Origin: Strongylocentrotus purpuratus
Taxonomy: Eukaryota > Echinodermata > Echinoidea > Camarodonta > Strongylocentrotidae
Direction: 5' to 3'
Assembly (NCBI RefSeq): GCF_000002235.5
Contig: NW_022145611.1
Coordinates: forward strand, 8,376,242 to 8,440,241
Length of the DNA: 64,000 nt
Shown: positions 23,816 to 37,292 of the stretch, one piece after another
How the letters are laid out: each line of letters begins with the position of its first letter
Position numbering within the stretch: position 1 is the first letter of the stretch
Program-made: the position numbers and the translations under genes
The notes under the pieces: generated by a model
What the model was told of the DNA's origin: nothing
Databases searched by the model: none
What the model saw: only the letters and a program-made list of their open reading frames with translations

Positions 23816-25256
23816 CGTACAATTTTGATCAATTGTCTCCCCGTTGAATTAGCGCAGGAAATTTAACTGTATGAAACTTCCCGGCAATATTATATTGGCA
23901 GACAGTGTGACATGCCCCAGAACGAATGAAGCGTCGAGTGATGATGATGATTGTGATATTGATATCTGGGACAAGAAATTACCAGGTTACATATTTAGAA
24001 AATTGGAAGCAAAGGTACAGAAGAAATGGTAACAATTTTCAAGGAGGCATGAGGTCAGTCAAATATCAGAACGAAGATGTGATTTCCAAAATGATAATGC
24101 ATATCTCTTTCCGATCAAAATTGTGATGTTGATACGTTATCAAAAGTTATTGTTACTGTATAAAGAAGATGGAGTGACAAATCTTTGGTGTGCCAACAAG
24201 TTCGCGCAGAAATTGCCATTTGATATACCTTATTCTGTTTCATTATAGGAATTATTCATCTAATCTGTAATAGCTTTTTGTTAGGGAGAAAAGATTGTAG
24301 AGAGATAGGGCACTCACTACCTTTGTTATTCAATTTCTCATATTAAGATAATTATGATTTGATTGATGTGTTTCATTTGCAAAAGTCATGTTTTTATTTT
24401 TGCTATTCTTTATAGCCATTCTTTTATCATGATTGTGAAAATTGTGAACATTTTCTAATTGATGCGGGTGCTATATTATGAACATAACTTGTTTGCTGAT
24501 AATGATGGGAGTTTCTTTCGAGATAAACGCATAATCATTTTTCACTCGCAGTGCCACTCATCATATCTATGTTGTATCAATTACGAATTCTAACAAACCA
24601 CTGAATGAATGCGAGTAGTGCTGGTGTTCTTTTGAATTCGAAATATCGAACTATTGTTCAGCATTTTTTAAGGTTTATTCATTCATAAACCTGTCATTCA
24701 AAATTCAGGGGTGTGGAACTTAACGTCATGCAACGTTGTGACGAAAATTGGGTATCAACTTTTTTTTAAAGTAAACAGACACGTTTGTAGAGCATGACTG
24801 AAAATAGAAATATCTTAACCTCGATGCGAGCTAGAACCACTAATCGAATTTTGATTCGACCAGGGAGTGGTAATTATTCTTCTTGGCAAGTTCTTCTAGA
24901 GTGATTTTGCAAGATAGAAAGGTGTATTTATTGGAGAGAAAGTGAAGAAAGAGAGTGGGAAATTGGAGGGAGGGACCGAAGAGAGACAGAGAGAGAGCAG
25001 AGAAGAAATACGAAGTAGAGGAATACACACATTAAAAAAAAGGTAATTTTGTTTTATTCCTTCAATTGTGTAATACAAACATACATTGAATACAATAAAT
25101 AAACGTTTTCAATATTGATTGCTTATACATAAACATGATTAAACAAAAACTCATTTGCAGTATATATATAACTGAGCCAAAATTGAAAGTAAACTTGAAG
25201 TACATTAATAATTTATAAGTCAACCGTACATATATTATTCACTTATATACAAAATA

Positions 25257-25372
25257 TACATACACACACACCCACACACACACACACGCCACACTCAGAG
25301 AGAGAGAGAGAGAGAGAGCAGAGAAGAAAGAGGAAGTAGAGGGACACACACACACGCACACCTCTCCCCCAC

Positions 25373-25410
<38 letters not shown>
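25257..25410. repeat. (CA)n-(GA)n doublet, twice
   Basis: A (CA) tract followed by a (GA) tract occurs twice in a row (25,257-25,318 and 25,347-25,410), with a spacer GCAGAGAAGAAAGAGGAAGTAG. A related phrase, GCAGAGAAGAAATACGAAGTAG, follows a GA tract at about 24,998, so the spacer itself is duplicated. Confidence 0.8.
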
Positions 25411-25412
<2 letters not shown>

Positions 25413-28400
25413 GTGAAGAAATTAGAGAGGGCGGGAATTAATTTTGACTTCTGAAAAGTGACAAATAAAGTATATGGCTAAACTTAAAATTAACTCGTTG
25501 AGGTCCATTGGTGTTAATGCTCTTTTTGTGTAGACTGAAATTGGTCTTTAAAAATCTTCAACAGGACCATTCAGATTTAACATGATATTACCAGTAAAAT
25601 ATCACCTTGGGCCTTAAATTGTAGGCTTCGTGTCGTATTTTATCGACCACAGTATAGAGTAATAACTCGCTCTAGTGATTATTTACCCTGGCATGTTTGT
25701 TCTTTTCCCCTATTGTCCCCCGTCCTTTTCAATATCTGATACTTTTCACGATGTCATTCAAGACAGGTTACAAGCTTCGGTAGGTCGCGTTATCTATCCG
25801 TTATTATGATTCTACGGAACATAACTCTCTGCAAATCCCAAGGTTAATTTTGGAAATTTCCTAGATACGATGTATGATTTCCTGAATCTATGTTTCCTGA
25901 ACAATAAACGAGCACGTTTCTGAAAGCATTATAGGTCACAATGTAAGATTCAAAATCTATTCAGCGCAGGGATATCCTTGAAGAGTATTCATAATGTGTA
26001 CTTTCTGAAATATCTCACGCGTCGTTGTGAATTGTAACAAATAAAATCTTTTGTACCAGTGACTACCAGTGACTATATATCATAAAATTGACACATATTG
26101 TCAGCCTGTTTATTTGCTTTTCAACTTTGAAATATTTCCCTCTACATCTTTCTCAAGATTCGATTAAGTTGGATTTTAGTCTTCACAAAAGCCTTTTCAT
26201 TCTGTAAAGGTGGATCTAAAATCTCTAATTGTATAATTTCTTGACTCGATCTTTTACTGCAGGGTAAATGGAATTGAAAGTCGGAAGTACATTATAATGA
26301 ACTACTGCTCAGTTTCTCCATCTCTTTATGTCTATTTAAAGTCTTGTAAAGGCAGCAACACCAACTGAAAATATAAACAATATATCTTGAATTTGTTTGC
26401 GAACATAACTTGGTTTGTGCATAAAGTCTAAACCGACTCTCACGGTGAAGAACTTCATATTCTCATCTTGAGTTTGAATTCTCTATCTATGGTCTGATTA
26501 CTTTATATATTTAATATATTCTTATAAACTTGATAACAGCCTACCTTACATGGCACCTTTTATGCCAAGTGTAATGATAACTTCATAATGAACAGATTAT
26601 AGAGCAACAAACTTAGCTTTAGCGGGGAATTACAGGACGATAATTGACCTTAACTATATATTATTTCTGGCAGACGTATATAGGCATGCTATATATAATC
26701 ATTCTCTTTATCACAATATCTGATGATATCTCAGCATTCCATATCCGTCTTCGATATATAGTGATTCATAATTGTGTCTGTCATCATCGTGGTGCATCAC
26801 GAGCCATATTCGTCCATTATATTGCTTGCCCATCATCCCCATGTCATACAAAGTGAGAAATGCTTCCTGTTCTTATTAGCACGTTTAATTCAATTTACCA
26901 GCCATCTTCCTCTGTTTGAGATATGAACGAGGCAGTTTTTTTATTAAATATTGTTGTCAAACAATTCTGTTGGAATTTGAAGCTGGTTGCATGATCCTGA
27001 TGATGTCCGAATTGCACCCTTGGTATTGTCTTGTTTCCGACTTGCCCAAAATAATGGTGTGACAGAAACTTTAGAGATTTTAAAAAGTTTTTTTAAAACA
27101 CCGATGCCAAACACTTGTGGTATGATCTAAATTTCGTTGGATAACGTGTGAATTACAACCTAACCCAAAGCATCTATTGAAGTCCAAGTCCAAGCTATTA
27201 TGTCCCATGCGTTACCGACCAGACAGACAAATGATATAATGTATATTTTGTAAATTTATGTTCATGATTCTATAATACAATTTAATATTACGTAGTAGCA
27301 TATATATGGAACATACATTGGACTTGCCCATTGACGAGGGCAAGTTCAAGCTCAATAGTTCTCACCGATTCATCAATTAGCTCGACAGAGATCAGCCTAA
27401 AGACAAATAGTAGAAAAACAACTAAATAATTTTTTTTTATAGTGATGAAATTGCTTTGAATGATTTCCTTTCGATCCAAACGGATCTTCAAATCTTCGTC
27501 TGATCACAACCGTACATACGCGTGTATCGCCACTGTGATTAAAGTCGTTCCGAATCACCATTTCCTCCTTCATGAGACGCTCATATCCTTATCAGGATGG
27601 GTAAGAGATTTCGAATTAGTCTCACCGCTCGTAGTTAGACACCTCAACACATAATTCCTATCGCGATCAGATATCTGAATCACTATAAGAATAAAATGTT
27701 TCCTTATGACATGGGGAGGGGTACTCACATACAGTATGTGCCGCTTTTTCACCAAACAATCTTAAACATGAGTCCCATTTTTTCCAAATATACCATCAAT
27801 TTACGTTATATGCCAATTTGAACTTGACTTTTATCACATCTGAACCAGATTGGAAGGTATGGCAACTTGCAAACTTATTAATGAAAAGGATAGGCTGCGC
27901 TAAAGGTCACGTAAAATAAATGTGAACGTGCATGAGAATGCACATATTGATTTGAGTTATTTAGGTATACATGACCTGAAAAAGGCGATAAACACCATCC
28001 TATACCTCCATAATGAATCAAGTTATGTAGGTCTGATACCAGGGAAGAGTATGGTGTTATGGTTTGGCATGCAACAGTCAGAATCTGCTCAGTGTGCAAT
28101 AAAAAAGTCGAAAGTTGACACCGTATACTTGTGATCTTCTGTAACAAAATGATATAAATAGAGATAGATAGATTGTCCTTATTTCGGGAGGAAATGTTCA
28201 ATGCTTGATTAAGTATTCTCATAGAAAGCTATAACAGAACCCATTCTTAGTGCAATTTCAAGAGAAAAATATGATGAATTATAGGGAAAAAATGATATAA
28301 CATTAAATGATTTGCAAATTATGTCACGAATGAAAGTAGCCATCCATTCTAAAAATATAATTTATACGCTGAATATCCCCTGAATAATCGTAATCTGTGA

Positions 28401-28690
28401 TCATACTTAAACTATCTCAAATGGTATTATAGATGACCATTTAAACCAATATCCATAATCCCTTAGCTGATTTAATGATCTAGCTTATGATTCGATATGT
28501 GATTTGGGATACACTTGGAGGTAGAAAAGGACACTCCTCCTTTTTCTCGTTCCCCAAGGGGGTCTGTCGACCCACGATGTAGGTCTCAAATAATCACCCC
28601 ATATTTCCTCACGTTAACCGATCAATTATTAGCAAGTATGGAGCTGAGCGGATCACTCGACACGCAGATAAAATCGCATCGTATCAAATC
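25411..28690. other. Noncoding
   Basis: AT-rich, with short frames only. No repeat family recognised. A 114-codon minus-strand frame at 27,878-28,222 has no domain. Confidence 0.65.
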
Positions 28691-29235
28691 AAAATCGGGC
28701 GTGGGGCAACACCGATATGCTCATAATTGTGTACACTGTGGTAACAGCAGTGGGGGTAGAGAGTGGTTCCTGAAACGGGGGGGGGGGGGGGGGGGGGGAC
28801 CACTCTTACTGGATGGATGAAATGCAGATTAATAAGGCCATTGATTGGGGTGGGAGGTGTCATAGCTTCATAGTAATTATTATAGAATCGAAATCGGGCG
28901 TGAGGCATTCTTATTGTGTACACTGTGGTAACGGTAGTGGCGTAAAGAATGGTTCCTGAAATTGGGGGTGGGGGGGGGGCGGTGGGGGATGGGGGACAAC
29001 TCTTACTGGATGGATGAAATGCAGATTAATAAGGCAAGTGATTGGGGTGGGAGGGGTCATAGCTTCATATAAAACCAAAATCGGCCGCGGAGGCGGCATC
29101 AATATGGTCATAATAATTGTACACAGTTTGGCGTGCACAACAAGGGGATAGATGGGTACCGGTCTTACGCGATGGATGAAAAGCGATTTGACAAGTTATT
29201 GATTATGGGGAGGGTGTGTGAAGGGTCGCAGCATC
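28691..29235. repeat. Three-copy tandem repeat, about 190-bp unit, with poly-G inside
   Basis: Units start at 28,691, 28,891 and 29,077 with AAAATCGGGCG-type sequence and share TTGTGTACACTGTGGTAAC, CTCTTACTGGATGGATGAAA and GATTGGGGTGGGAGG. Units 1 and 2 are close; unit 3 is clearly diverged. A poly-G tract stands at the same place in units 1 and 2 (22 bases at 28,777-28,798; interrupted in unit 2), so its length has changed since duplication. Confidence 0.88.
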
Positions 29236-31747
29236 TTCTTTTCGTGTTTTCGTTTTCCCCCTCCCTTTCCCACTCTCTTTTCTCTCTCCCTTTTCGCCGT
29301 TACATTTGGCACACTCGCCTTGTGCCCCCTCCCCGTAGGTAAAAGTCTCCTTCCTCCAAAATTATTATTTGATTTCAAAGTAATTTGATCAATATTGGAA
29401 CCCTCTTGAAGGTTAGGTTTGTCTGGGCTGATAATAACCCTCAAGGACACTCTATTTAGCCATAAGGGAAATGTTTAAATGAGAACAAAAATTACCGAAG
29501 TTTATTAAGCGTTGACGCATTCTTACCAACGAGGGAGAATAAACATAATGTCAAAACTCAAGAGAAATCTTATTTTGACGTAACGTGGAGAGTAATTATT
29601 GTACCTGGTTGCTTGAGAGCAAACGTGATTTTTATATACATCATTATACCTAATAGATGTCATGCTAAAATGTATTTATCACTTTAATAGCACCTGTGAA
29701 ATTTTTGAACCAACATGTAGATGACAGACCAACTTGATCTCTTGATAATTTTAGCGATAAGGAACCATTCTGTCCTCAAAAGGTAAAAAGGATGTGACCA
29801 ATTCCACTCGTTCTTATCAAGGGAGTAATTTGATCATCAACTTGTATTTAGCCTGCATTCGCGCTTAAAACACGACATAGAAGATTGCTCTTCGTCTTAC
29901 ATCCAAACTAGGTTTCCTTTGTTCGAGCCAACCTACGGGCTTGAAACTGGATCAAACGGTTTTTGTACTTTGGTGTTATTCTGGCCCATTTAGGCGCGGC
30001 ATTCTCATGGAATTAGAAACTCTAGCGGGACGCGCACAGGAGATAGAAAGTGGGACAGGATTCGCCGCAGTGTAAATCTCACCCCGCGCTGAACATTAGG
30101 CGCATTCTCGCATGCGAATGGGTAACTTTATCTGGACATGCACAATGACCGTCGACTTGAAAATGGGACAGCTATTTTACCCTTGGGTTTTTTGCTTCCT
30201 TCTGCATCGGTTCCCCGCCTCCACGCCAGTCAAAAAAAGACGGCAAATATAGAAAGAGACAGAGAATAAACAGCCTGAGCAAATGTAATGTGTTTTCTCT
30301 GCTGTAATGTGTGTCACCGATTACACAATTACCACGGGAATGTGCCGATTTCTCCCTCTTTTGCTTCATTTCTTTCTCACTTCATCTCGCTTTCCCTTTC
30401 TTTCTCCCTGCACCCCCTTTACCCCTTCTCCTATGTCTTCTTATTCCTCTTTAAAAAGATGTTTTTTCCTTCTGTACATGGGCGCCTTTACATTACGGTC
30501 TTAACATCGTGATTGTATGTTGGGAGTTGCCCTTCTTTTTTCTAATTCCATGCACTTTATGCCTGGATGTTTTGGACTGCAGTGTAAACGGTCTCATCTA
30601 TCTCTCTCTCTCTCTCTCTCTCACTCTCTTTCTTCCCCTCTCCTCCTTTCTTTTCTCCCTCTTCACATTTTGTTCAGATTTATACCAAATGTGATCATCG
30701 TTTTAAAATGACTGGCTTGTGCATGGCGTCTCATTATTCAGTAGTCGATCAGTCCATTGTTTTCTGCTTGGTTCAAGCATGTGATGGGTCATTCGATTGT
30801 TGATGTCTTCATAAATTACTATCGACAAGACAAAGTAGGGAAGGTATTCTGTATTCTGGAACCGTTTACTTCCTATGTTTGTTTGCATTTCATGTCCACA
30901 GGATATAGAGGAATGAAATAAACGAAAAGATAGGTGAACATATTTGATTACCTGTTTTATTGGGAGGTTTGACAAAGGAGGTTCAATAATCGTTTAGGTG
31001 GGAGAGTTCAAAAGTTTTATGTTCTCAATATAGCCTATGTTTCATAGAATTACTGTGCTATAAATACAAATGTAAATTTTTATCCCAGTAGTATTCTCTC
31101 CTCTGTAAAGCTAAGTGCTGAGCCAGAAGGGCATTAACTCATGATATTTAAACACAGAGATAGATACCTGTTCGAGATGTTATAGTGTATAAAAACCCGC
31201 ATCGGTTATTTTCTTTTAATTCAGCGATGCAGTCTACGTCCTTCACAAACTAAGTCTAACAAAAGCCATATACAAAACACCAGAAAGGGGGTTAAAGCCG
31301 CAGTCTCTTACATGCAGATAATAGCCTCAATTACACGTGAATAAGTAGATGTCATACAAGAACAGTTACTTTCAAATGAAAGAAGGATTGACTCGGAAAG
31401 ACAAAGTTCGGGTTCATTGGATAAAGTAGGATTAGGATTTGGAGACAAAATCTTCTTCCAGTCTTCTTAAGAACACCATGCAAGAACTTAGGTCACCTGT
31501 GCATAGTTTGATAACATTGTTGATGACAAAAGTTATTTAGATTTTCACAAATTTTGTATGGAGTGAAATGCATTGTAATTTTTCAGAATAAAGCGAATTA
31601 AACTGAATCTTCAAAATTCTGTGCCAGGCCAGAAAATACAGTAATGAAGAAAAATATATGAAAGACAGCATTTCTGAAGACGCGTTCTCATAATGTTAAA
31701 ATGAAGATGTGTTTTCCAGTAAATTTGATTGCATGAAAGTTTCATTA

Positions 31748-32050
31748 GTTTGTTTTTATTTCACTAGTCCAAAGAATCTATCTGCTGCATGAAGAAAAAA
31801 ATATCAGAATTGATTGAAACTAGTCTCTCAAGAAAACACAAATGTTCCCAGACAGAGCTCAAGATTAACGTTAATGGTAAATTCAAGATGTTTTTTAGAC
31901 ACTGGTTGCCTGTAAATTTTAGGTTCCTATTTTGTTGGTCCAGTCAACCCATCTATAATGAAAAATAGATCAGAATTGATTTAAACAGCTTCTCCAGAAA
32001 ATGCAGATTATCTTCTAACAGCACAAGATTAGCTTTAATGGTAATCTCAG
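31748..32050. repeat. Two-copy tandem duplication, about 166-bp period
   Basis: ATATCAGAATTGATTGAAAC and CAAGATTAACGTTAATGGTAA around 31,803-31,882 recur as AGATCAGAATTGATTTAAAC and CAAGATTAGCTTTAATGGTAA around 31,968-32,044. The stretch between is less well conserved. Confidence 0.7.
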
Positions 32051-32570
32051 GAGTCCGAGGTTTACCCCACTTAAACGGAAAACATCCCATTCCTCACACC
32101 CGACCGCCGCGAAACTTCACCCCAACTCATTCCGAACACTTTTAAGCCATTTATCAACCCCACACAGCATTCAATACACGGACTGAATGTATCAAATATC
32201 AGGCCTGTATATCAGTTGTCCGCTCCCGATACACCAATTTGTACCATTTTCCCACATGTGCATACTTTGGCTGCCAAGTCTAACTTGTCTAAGTGGCTCT
32301 AGAAGGGTTGGTACAGGGGCGAGTCGGGAATATTTTAAAGTTTAGGGATGGGGTGTCAGAGCGAATTCGTCGAAAGGTTTGACTGCAATTTTATACGTAA
32401 ATATAAAACGGTAATTTATATAGGATTCCTTGTCTGTTTAAATCTGGCAACAAGTTGAAAAGGGTCTTATAAGATTGAAAAAGCTACGTGCACATTATCC
32501 CAAAGTATGCTCAAGGAGCCTACATAGAACTACCCTTGTTTTAGCCGAGCTTTCTATAAAGACGCTGACT

Positions 32571-32690
32571 GCATTCAAGGAATTCCTTCCTCCGAGGGAT
32601 CCATTTACTACCCTTGGGTGGAGAGTGGCAATTGTAGACTAATGTCTTGCCAAATGACATCACAGTCTTGGCTAGGGCCTACTATCCGAT
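32571..32690 (-). mobile_element. SINE fragment, same family, reversed
   Basis: On the minus strand it matches the body of the 7.1-kb SINE, including TTGGCAAGACATTAG, GCCACTCTCCACCCAAGG and GGAATTCCTTGAATGC. The tRNA-like head is badly degraded and the 3' tail is missing. An old truncated copy. Confidence 0.7.
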
Positions 32691-35600
32691 TACTTATCCT
32701 TTACATTAGACCATTACACCTCTACATTTCTCTATAATTAGTGTTGAAAATCTACAAAAGTGGAGGAAATATTTGCACTATATTTTTTTGCCGACACGGG
32801 TATCTAAAAGGATCCTCATTAAAATATTTAAAAATCGACTACACAGGGCATTTGCCGAAAGTCTGGGATTTCGAGTGGGGGTTGTCTCCCACAACCTCCT
32901 GGCGATGCCCATTGATTGGTAATGACTTTGATGGTAGATTAAGTCTGTTTGTGACCCATTGGAGACACACTGAGACACCAGATGAACGCAACAGCTGATG
33001 CTCATATCAGCAGTCTTCGGGAAACAGGAATGGTTATACTGTGCATGTATATGTCACTGGCCTCTATAATGTCATCAATGGAGCATAAATATTAAATCTG
33101 ATCATATTTACTTTAAATTGATGACTATTGAATGAAGATTCTAATCATTATTTGTTATAACGTCATCAAATTCTAGGTAAATAGAACAATAGATTGGGAT
33201 GAACAGGTAGAGATGGCAAAGATAGGGCTATACACCCACACCTAAATAGGTATATTATGAGTTCTAAAATAGATACATTTGGCGTAAAACTTATTTCACT
33301 CAAAATGCATTCAAAATTCGCAACCAGACTTTGAAAACAAAAGGGAAGTTTTTAAATGAAATAAAAATGGATTAAATGTCATTAAACATTGTGTGACATA
33401 CGTCTGTTGATTCTATGCCAAGAATGTTTTGCATCGTTTGATAAAGGAGGTACGTTAACTTACATTTCTTTTATATTAAAAAGTAATCGAATAGTTCCCT
33501 TCATGTATGGATAAAGCAGAACAGTTGTAGGCAAGAAATGCACTGAAATATTTCAAGGCTTCTAGAGCGACTTAAGTGACAGGTAAGAGTACTCTTGTAC
33601 AACTTGATAAACAAAATATGATATTCCTTACAGGTTAATAACCCTAGACCGGTTATATGATACAATTCTGTTACAGAGATGATGGTAGTCCTATATATTT
33701 TTACGATGTCTAGGTAATGTAATATAAATGTTCGGTGCGGTTATTTGTACAGTAATGCCCTTCCAGTCGATAACTGAAAAAGTTGCCATTTCTAGAAAAT
33801 TGACAAATTAATTTAATGATTTCTATTCGATCTTCCATTCATTACAGGAATCACTTACGATTCCGCTCCCTCACAATATTATTGTTAAGTGTAATTTGCT
33901 ATTTAATTAAACATATACAAATTGGTTGGCATTGTCCTCGGGACTGAGTATACAAGAGCCCATGGAGGGTGGGTGGGGGGGGGGGGGGGGCTGAGTGAGA
34001 GGAGGGCTTGTAACTACACTTCTGTGAAGGCATGCTCTGTTGCGTTACTGATTCGGGTGGAATTGAATTTTTGACAGGTCTACAAAAGCATGCATGTATG
34101 TATAGCTGAAATTGAATGGTTCTTGATCAAATATCTAATATGCAGGCAATATTTCATGATCACATTGATTTTAGATTTGTAAGAAAGAAAACAAAGGCAA
34201 TATCACGGAGCAGGCGCCATTACGTCTATCGCGTTACTTTGTGTGTGTGTGTGTGTGTGATTTAATACCCAATGAACATTCGCAGTGGAGAAAGATGGTG
34301 AAATTGTACATGACGAAAAGCAAACATGTTGGCGGGAGGAGAAGAAATGATCCCGCTGCATGAATGGACGAGAACTAGCCACTACAAAGTTACTGGTGAC
34401 ATGTTCTCCATTACCACCAGACCAAAAAGTCAATAGGTGGTGTCCGTTCATGGCGACCGCTGCTACGCTGGTATGCTACTAATCACTTGATCACTTCAGA
34501 TAACAAAGAAGAAGTGTAGAAACGGAGAGAGAATTTTCGGTCGAATTAAAATGAAGTACATGTGTTATTTAGCGCCTAACATACGATGCCTTTATAGGTA
34601 GGGTTATTTTAGAAGAGTGTGAAAATCCTAGAAATTAAAAAAAAATAGAATCAGGTGGATTTAAATGAAACTAATAGAAGAGGCGTATACCTTTTTGCAA
34701 CGAAGACTTGTTGGGAAACAAATAATTATAAAGGAGCGGATTTATACTTTTTAGCACAGGGTAAAAAAAACAATAGTTTTAACCGAGATTCAATTATGGA
34801 GAAAAATAGTGATCCAAAATGATATCACACTTTAAGCTCCAGAAGAAGAAAGAAGGAAGAAGATTTAGCAGAGAAGTAATGTCGACTGAAATCTATCTCA
34901 TCACGTTTTTTTCTTCCCCTAGACGGAGTGCGACTCTCCCTCGAAATGTCATATCCAGCGTGCACTTAGTAAATCTAGGTTAGATAGAAAACTGTTGCTA
35001 TCCTCCATGTTCTCTGCTTCGCGTGCCAGAAAGGTTACAGCTGTATGGGGGTATAATGGGGAGCCCTCCCACTCGCAAGGGGGCGAACCGTTTGCTCCCT
35101 TCACTTAAACGTCAAATCTAGACAATTGACCCGATAAAATAGGCGGCACATCTTCTTATCGAAGTCTAAATCTGTTGTTTTTATCCTCAACCTGTGTTTT
35201 GGGGGTATGTCTATTTGAAAGGTTAGTGGATGATTTTTTTCGTACGTCCGACAGAAAAGGAATGTCATTGTTCCTTGACCTTGTAAATAAACTAAGATGA
35301 GCTTTTTTAAGCGGCAATGATGTAATCTGTTTATTTGTGGTCACGTATACAAGATTTCAGATGAAATTTTAAGTTTGGCAAAATGGAAATTAAATGATAT
35401 GGGTTCTTGACCTTCCAAAAGAAACGAACTTTAAAAAAAAAATGTTATCTTGAATTCTGACAATGGAATTACCTTTCGAAATACTGGTAGAAAGCAATGT
35501 GGCATTTTTGTTATACTTTTACAGAACTTAGGTTTATGTTAGGTTAGGTTAGGCTTGGACAAAATATTTCTGAACCATTTTATCGAAGACATACCGGAGT

Positions 35601-35939
35601 GGAATGTGAAATCCCATTTACTGAAATGCACAATCCAAGGTAAGACCTAGCCTATTTTAACCCTGCATGTGTTGTGCATACTTGATGGGAATATCGACTT
35701 GATTTCCATATCTTTCTCTGGTCGTTACTCCACTATATAAGACTATTTTTACCAAAATTATTTTACAGATATCAATATTTTGGCCTTAACTTTCAGTTTA
35801 GTTTAAGTTATATGATTCTGTGAGAATCTTTTTTCCATCAGTACCAGAAAAAGATTAGCATTCCTGTCAATTTACTTACAGAGGCAGGCTCACAGTAACC
35901 AAAGGCGCCATATTTGAGACTACCTAGCTATATTTGACT

Positions 35940-35998
35940 TTCGACCCCCCCCCCCACCACCACCCTTAAAAGCAATCCTAGCTCCGCCATAGCACGAG
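35940..35998 (-). mobile_element. Fragment of a poly-G-bearing MITE
   Basis: On the minus strand it reads GCTATGGCGGAGCTAGGATT, then GGTGGTGGTGGGGGGGGG. A terminus like TGGCGGAGCTAGGAT next to a G run is the usual look of hAT-type MITEs. Only one end is present. Confidence 0.4.
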
Positions 35999-36891
35999 GA
36001 CTTTCCCTCAAAAGTGCATGTCGCATCCTTCGTATTTATATCCTCATCTATATACAAAAAGGCCAATTGACAACCATCTGATTTCGTAGACGTACGAATT
36101 ATACATTCGGATTATACGCCTCCACGGTCGTCAGCCGGTGTCCCGTACTCTCAGGGCTCTGTTTAAGAAGAGAGGGACAGAGAGAAAGAGAGAGAGAGAG
36201 AGAGAGAGGGAGAAATAGAGAGAGATAGAGAGAGGGGGACAGGGAGTCAGACACTTCTTTTGTCCGTAATGTTTTCCTTTATCTTATGAATTATTAGATC
36301 CAAGACTAGATATTACGCTAAATTTATGTAAAATGGGGCTTATTAATGTAAAACAGGGCTTATTATAGGCAATCTTCACCATTGGTTGCAATTTCCTTCA
36401 AATTGATCAATTAGCCATAAATTTGGATTACACATGATTACGCATTACATTCAGCCTTTTATTATTTTTTATCTCTTTCCTGATCTTCTTTTTATCCTTC
36501 TTTTTTAGGTGGTGGTTATTATCAAGTCAATAACCTCGTATCAATATATCTATCGATGATGTTATCTTGCGATCGTCGTCGACATAATGTTGGATATAGT
36601 CGTTTCATGATGTTCTTACAAAAATCAACAAATACACCGGGTTCCTCATGCCGTTCTGTTCCATTACATCTTCACACGAGTGCGTTTTACATTCCTCATT
36701 ACGCATAACATTATTATCATTATTACCTTTCCCGAGCTGATAATAAATGGGAAAAGTGGGGGAACATGTACTTGTAATCACATCAGTATTCTTTGTGGGC
36801 ATGTATCAATGAGATTAGAGCAAGGCTCGATACTGTCTCGGTAGGATTATAATCGCATTGTATAAAGTAAGGTTTGAAAACGTTATTATTG

Positions 36892-36947
<56 letters not shown>

Positions 36948-37084
36948 ACGTCGCGGAATGATGCACAGTTAACTATGATTAAATTATTATATGTATTGTA
37001 ATTCAACTGAACAATTCTTTGAGCTTGAAACTTTGTCAAAGGCATGGGCAATCTTTGTCCCTCGTGGTATATTCACAAGAACAC

Positions 37085-37292
37085 TGGAGGGTGAAGGTTA
37101 AGGTGCAGAAGACAAAGGTGTTGACGACTAAGGAGTTGAATGCTAAGGTGTTAAAGACTAAAATATTAAAGTGTACGGTTTTAACATTAAGGTGTTAAAG
37201 ACTAGGGTGTCGAAGGCTAAAGTTTTTACGACTTAAGTATTAAAGACTAATGTTTTTCGGAGTAAGGCATTGAAGACTAAGGTGTTAAGACT
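37085..37292. repeat. Minisatellite, period 15-16 bp
   Basis: About thirteen units of GACTAAGGTGTTAAAG with substitutions, from AGGTTAAGGTGCAGAAG at the left to GACTAAGGTGTTAAG at the right. Both edges fade into unrelated sequence. Noncoding. Confidence 0.85.

Larger units (their letters stand above)
19181..25256. other. Noncoding apart from listed items
   Basis: Outside the listed repeats no coding evidence was found. Frames of up to 158 codons (23,352-23,828 plus strand) show no domain, no codon-level pattern and no splice-linked partner. Confidence 0.6.
29236..37084. other. Noncoding apart from listed items
   Basis: Holds (CT) tracts near 30,600, poly-G at 33,975, a (GT) run, (GA) tracts at 36.2 and 36.9 kb, one SINE fragment and one tandem duplication. 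No gene seen. Confidence 0.65.

Noticed and set aside
23352-23828. 158-codon plus-strand frame
   Set aside because: No recognised domain or signal, and its end runs into a possible tRNA-derived relic. Chance is the likelier reason.
35539-35553. Telomere-like TTAGGT repeat
   Set aside because: Only two and a half units, and the unit is not the TTAGGG expected for this group.
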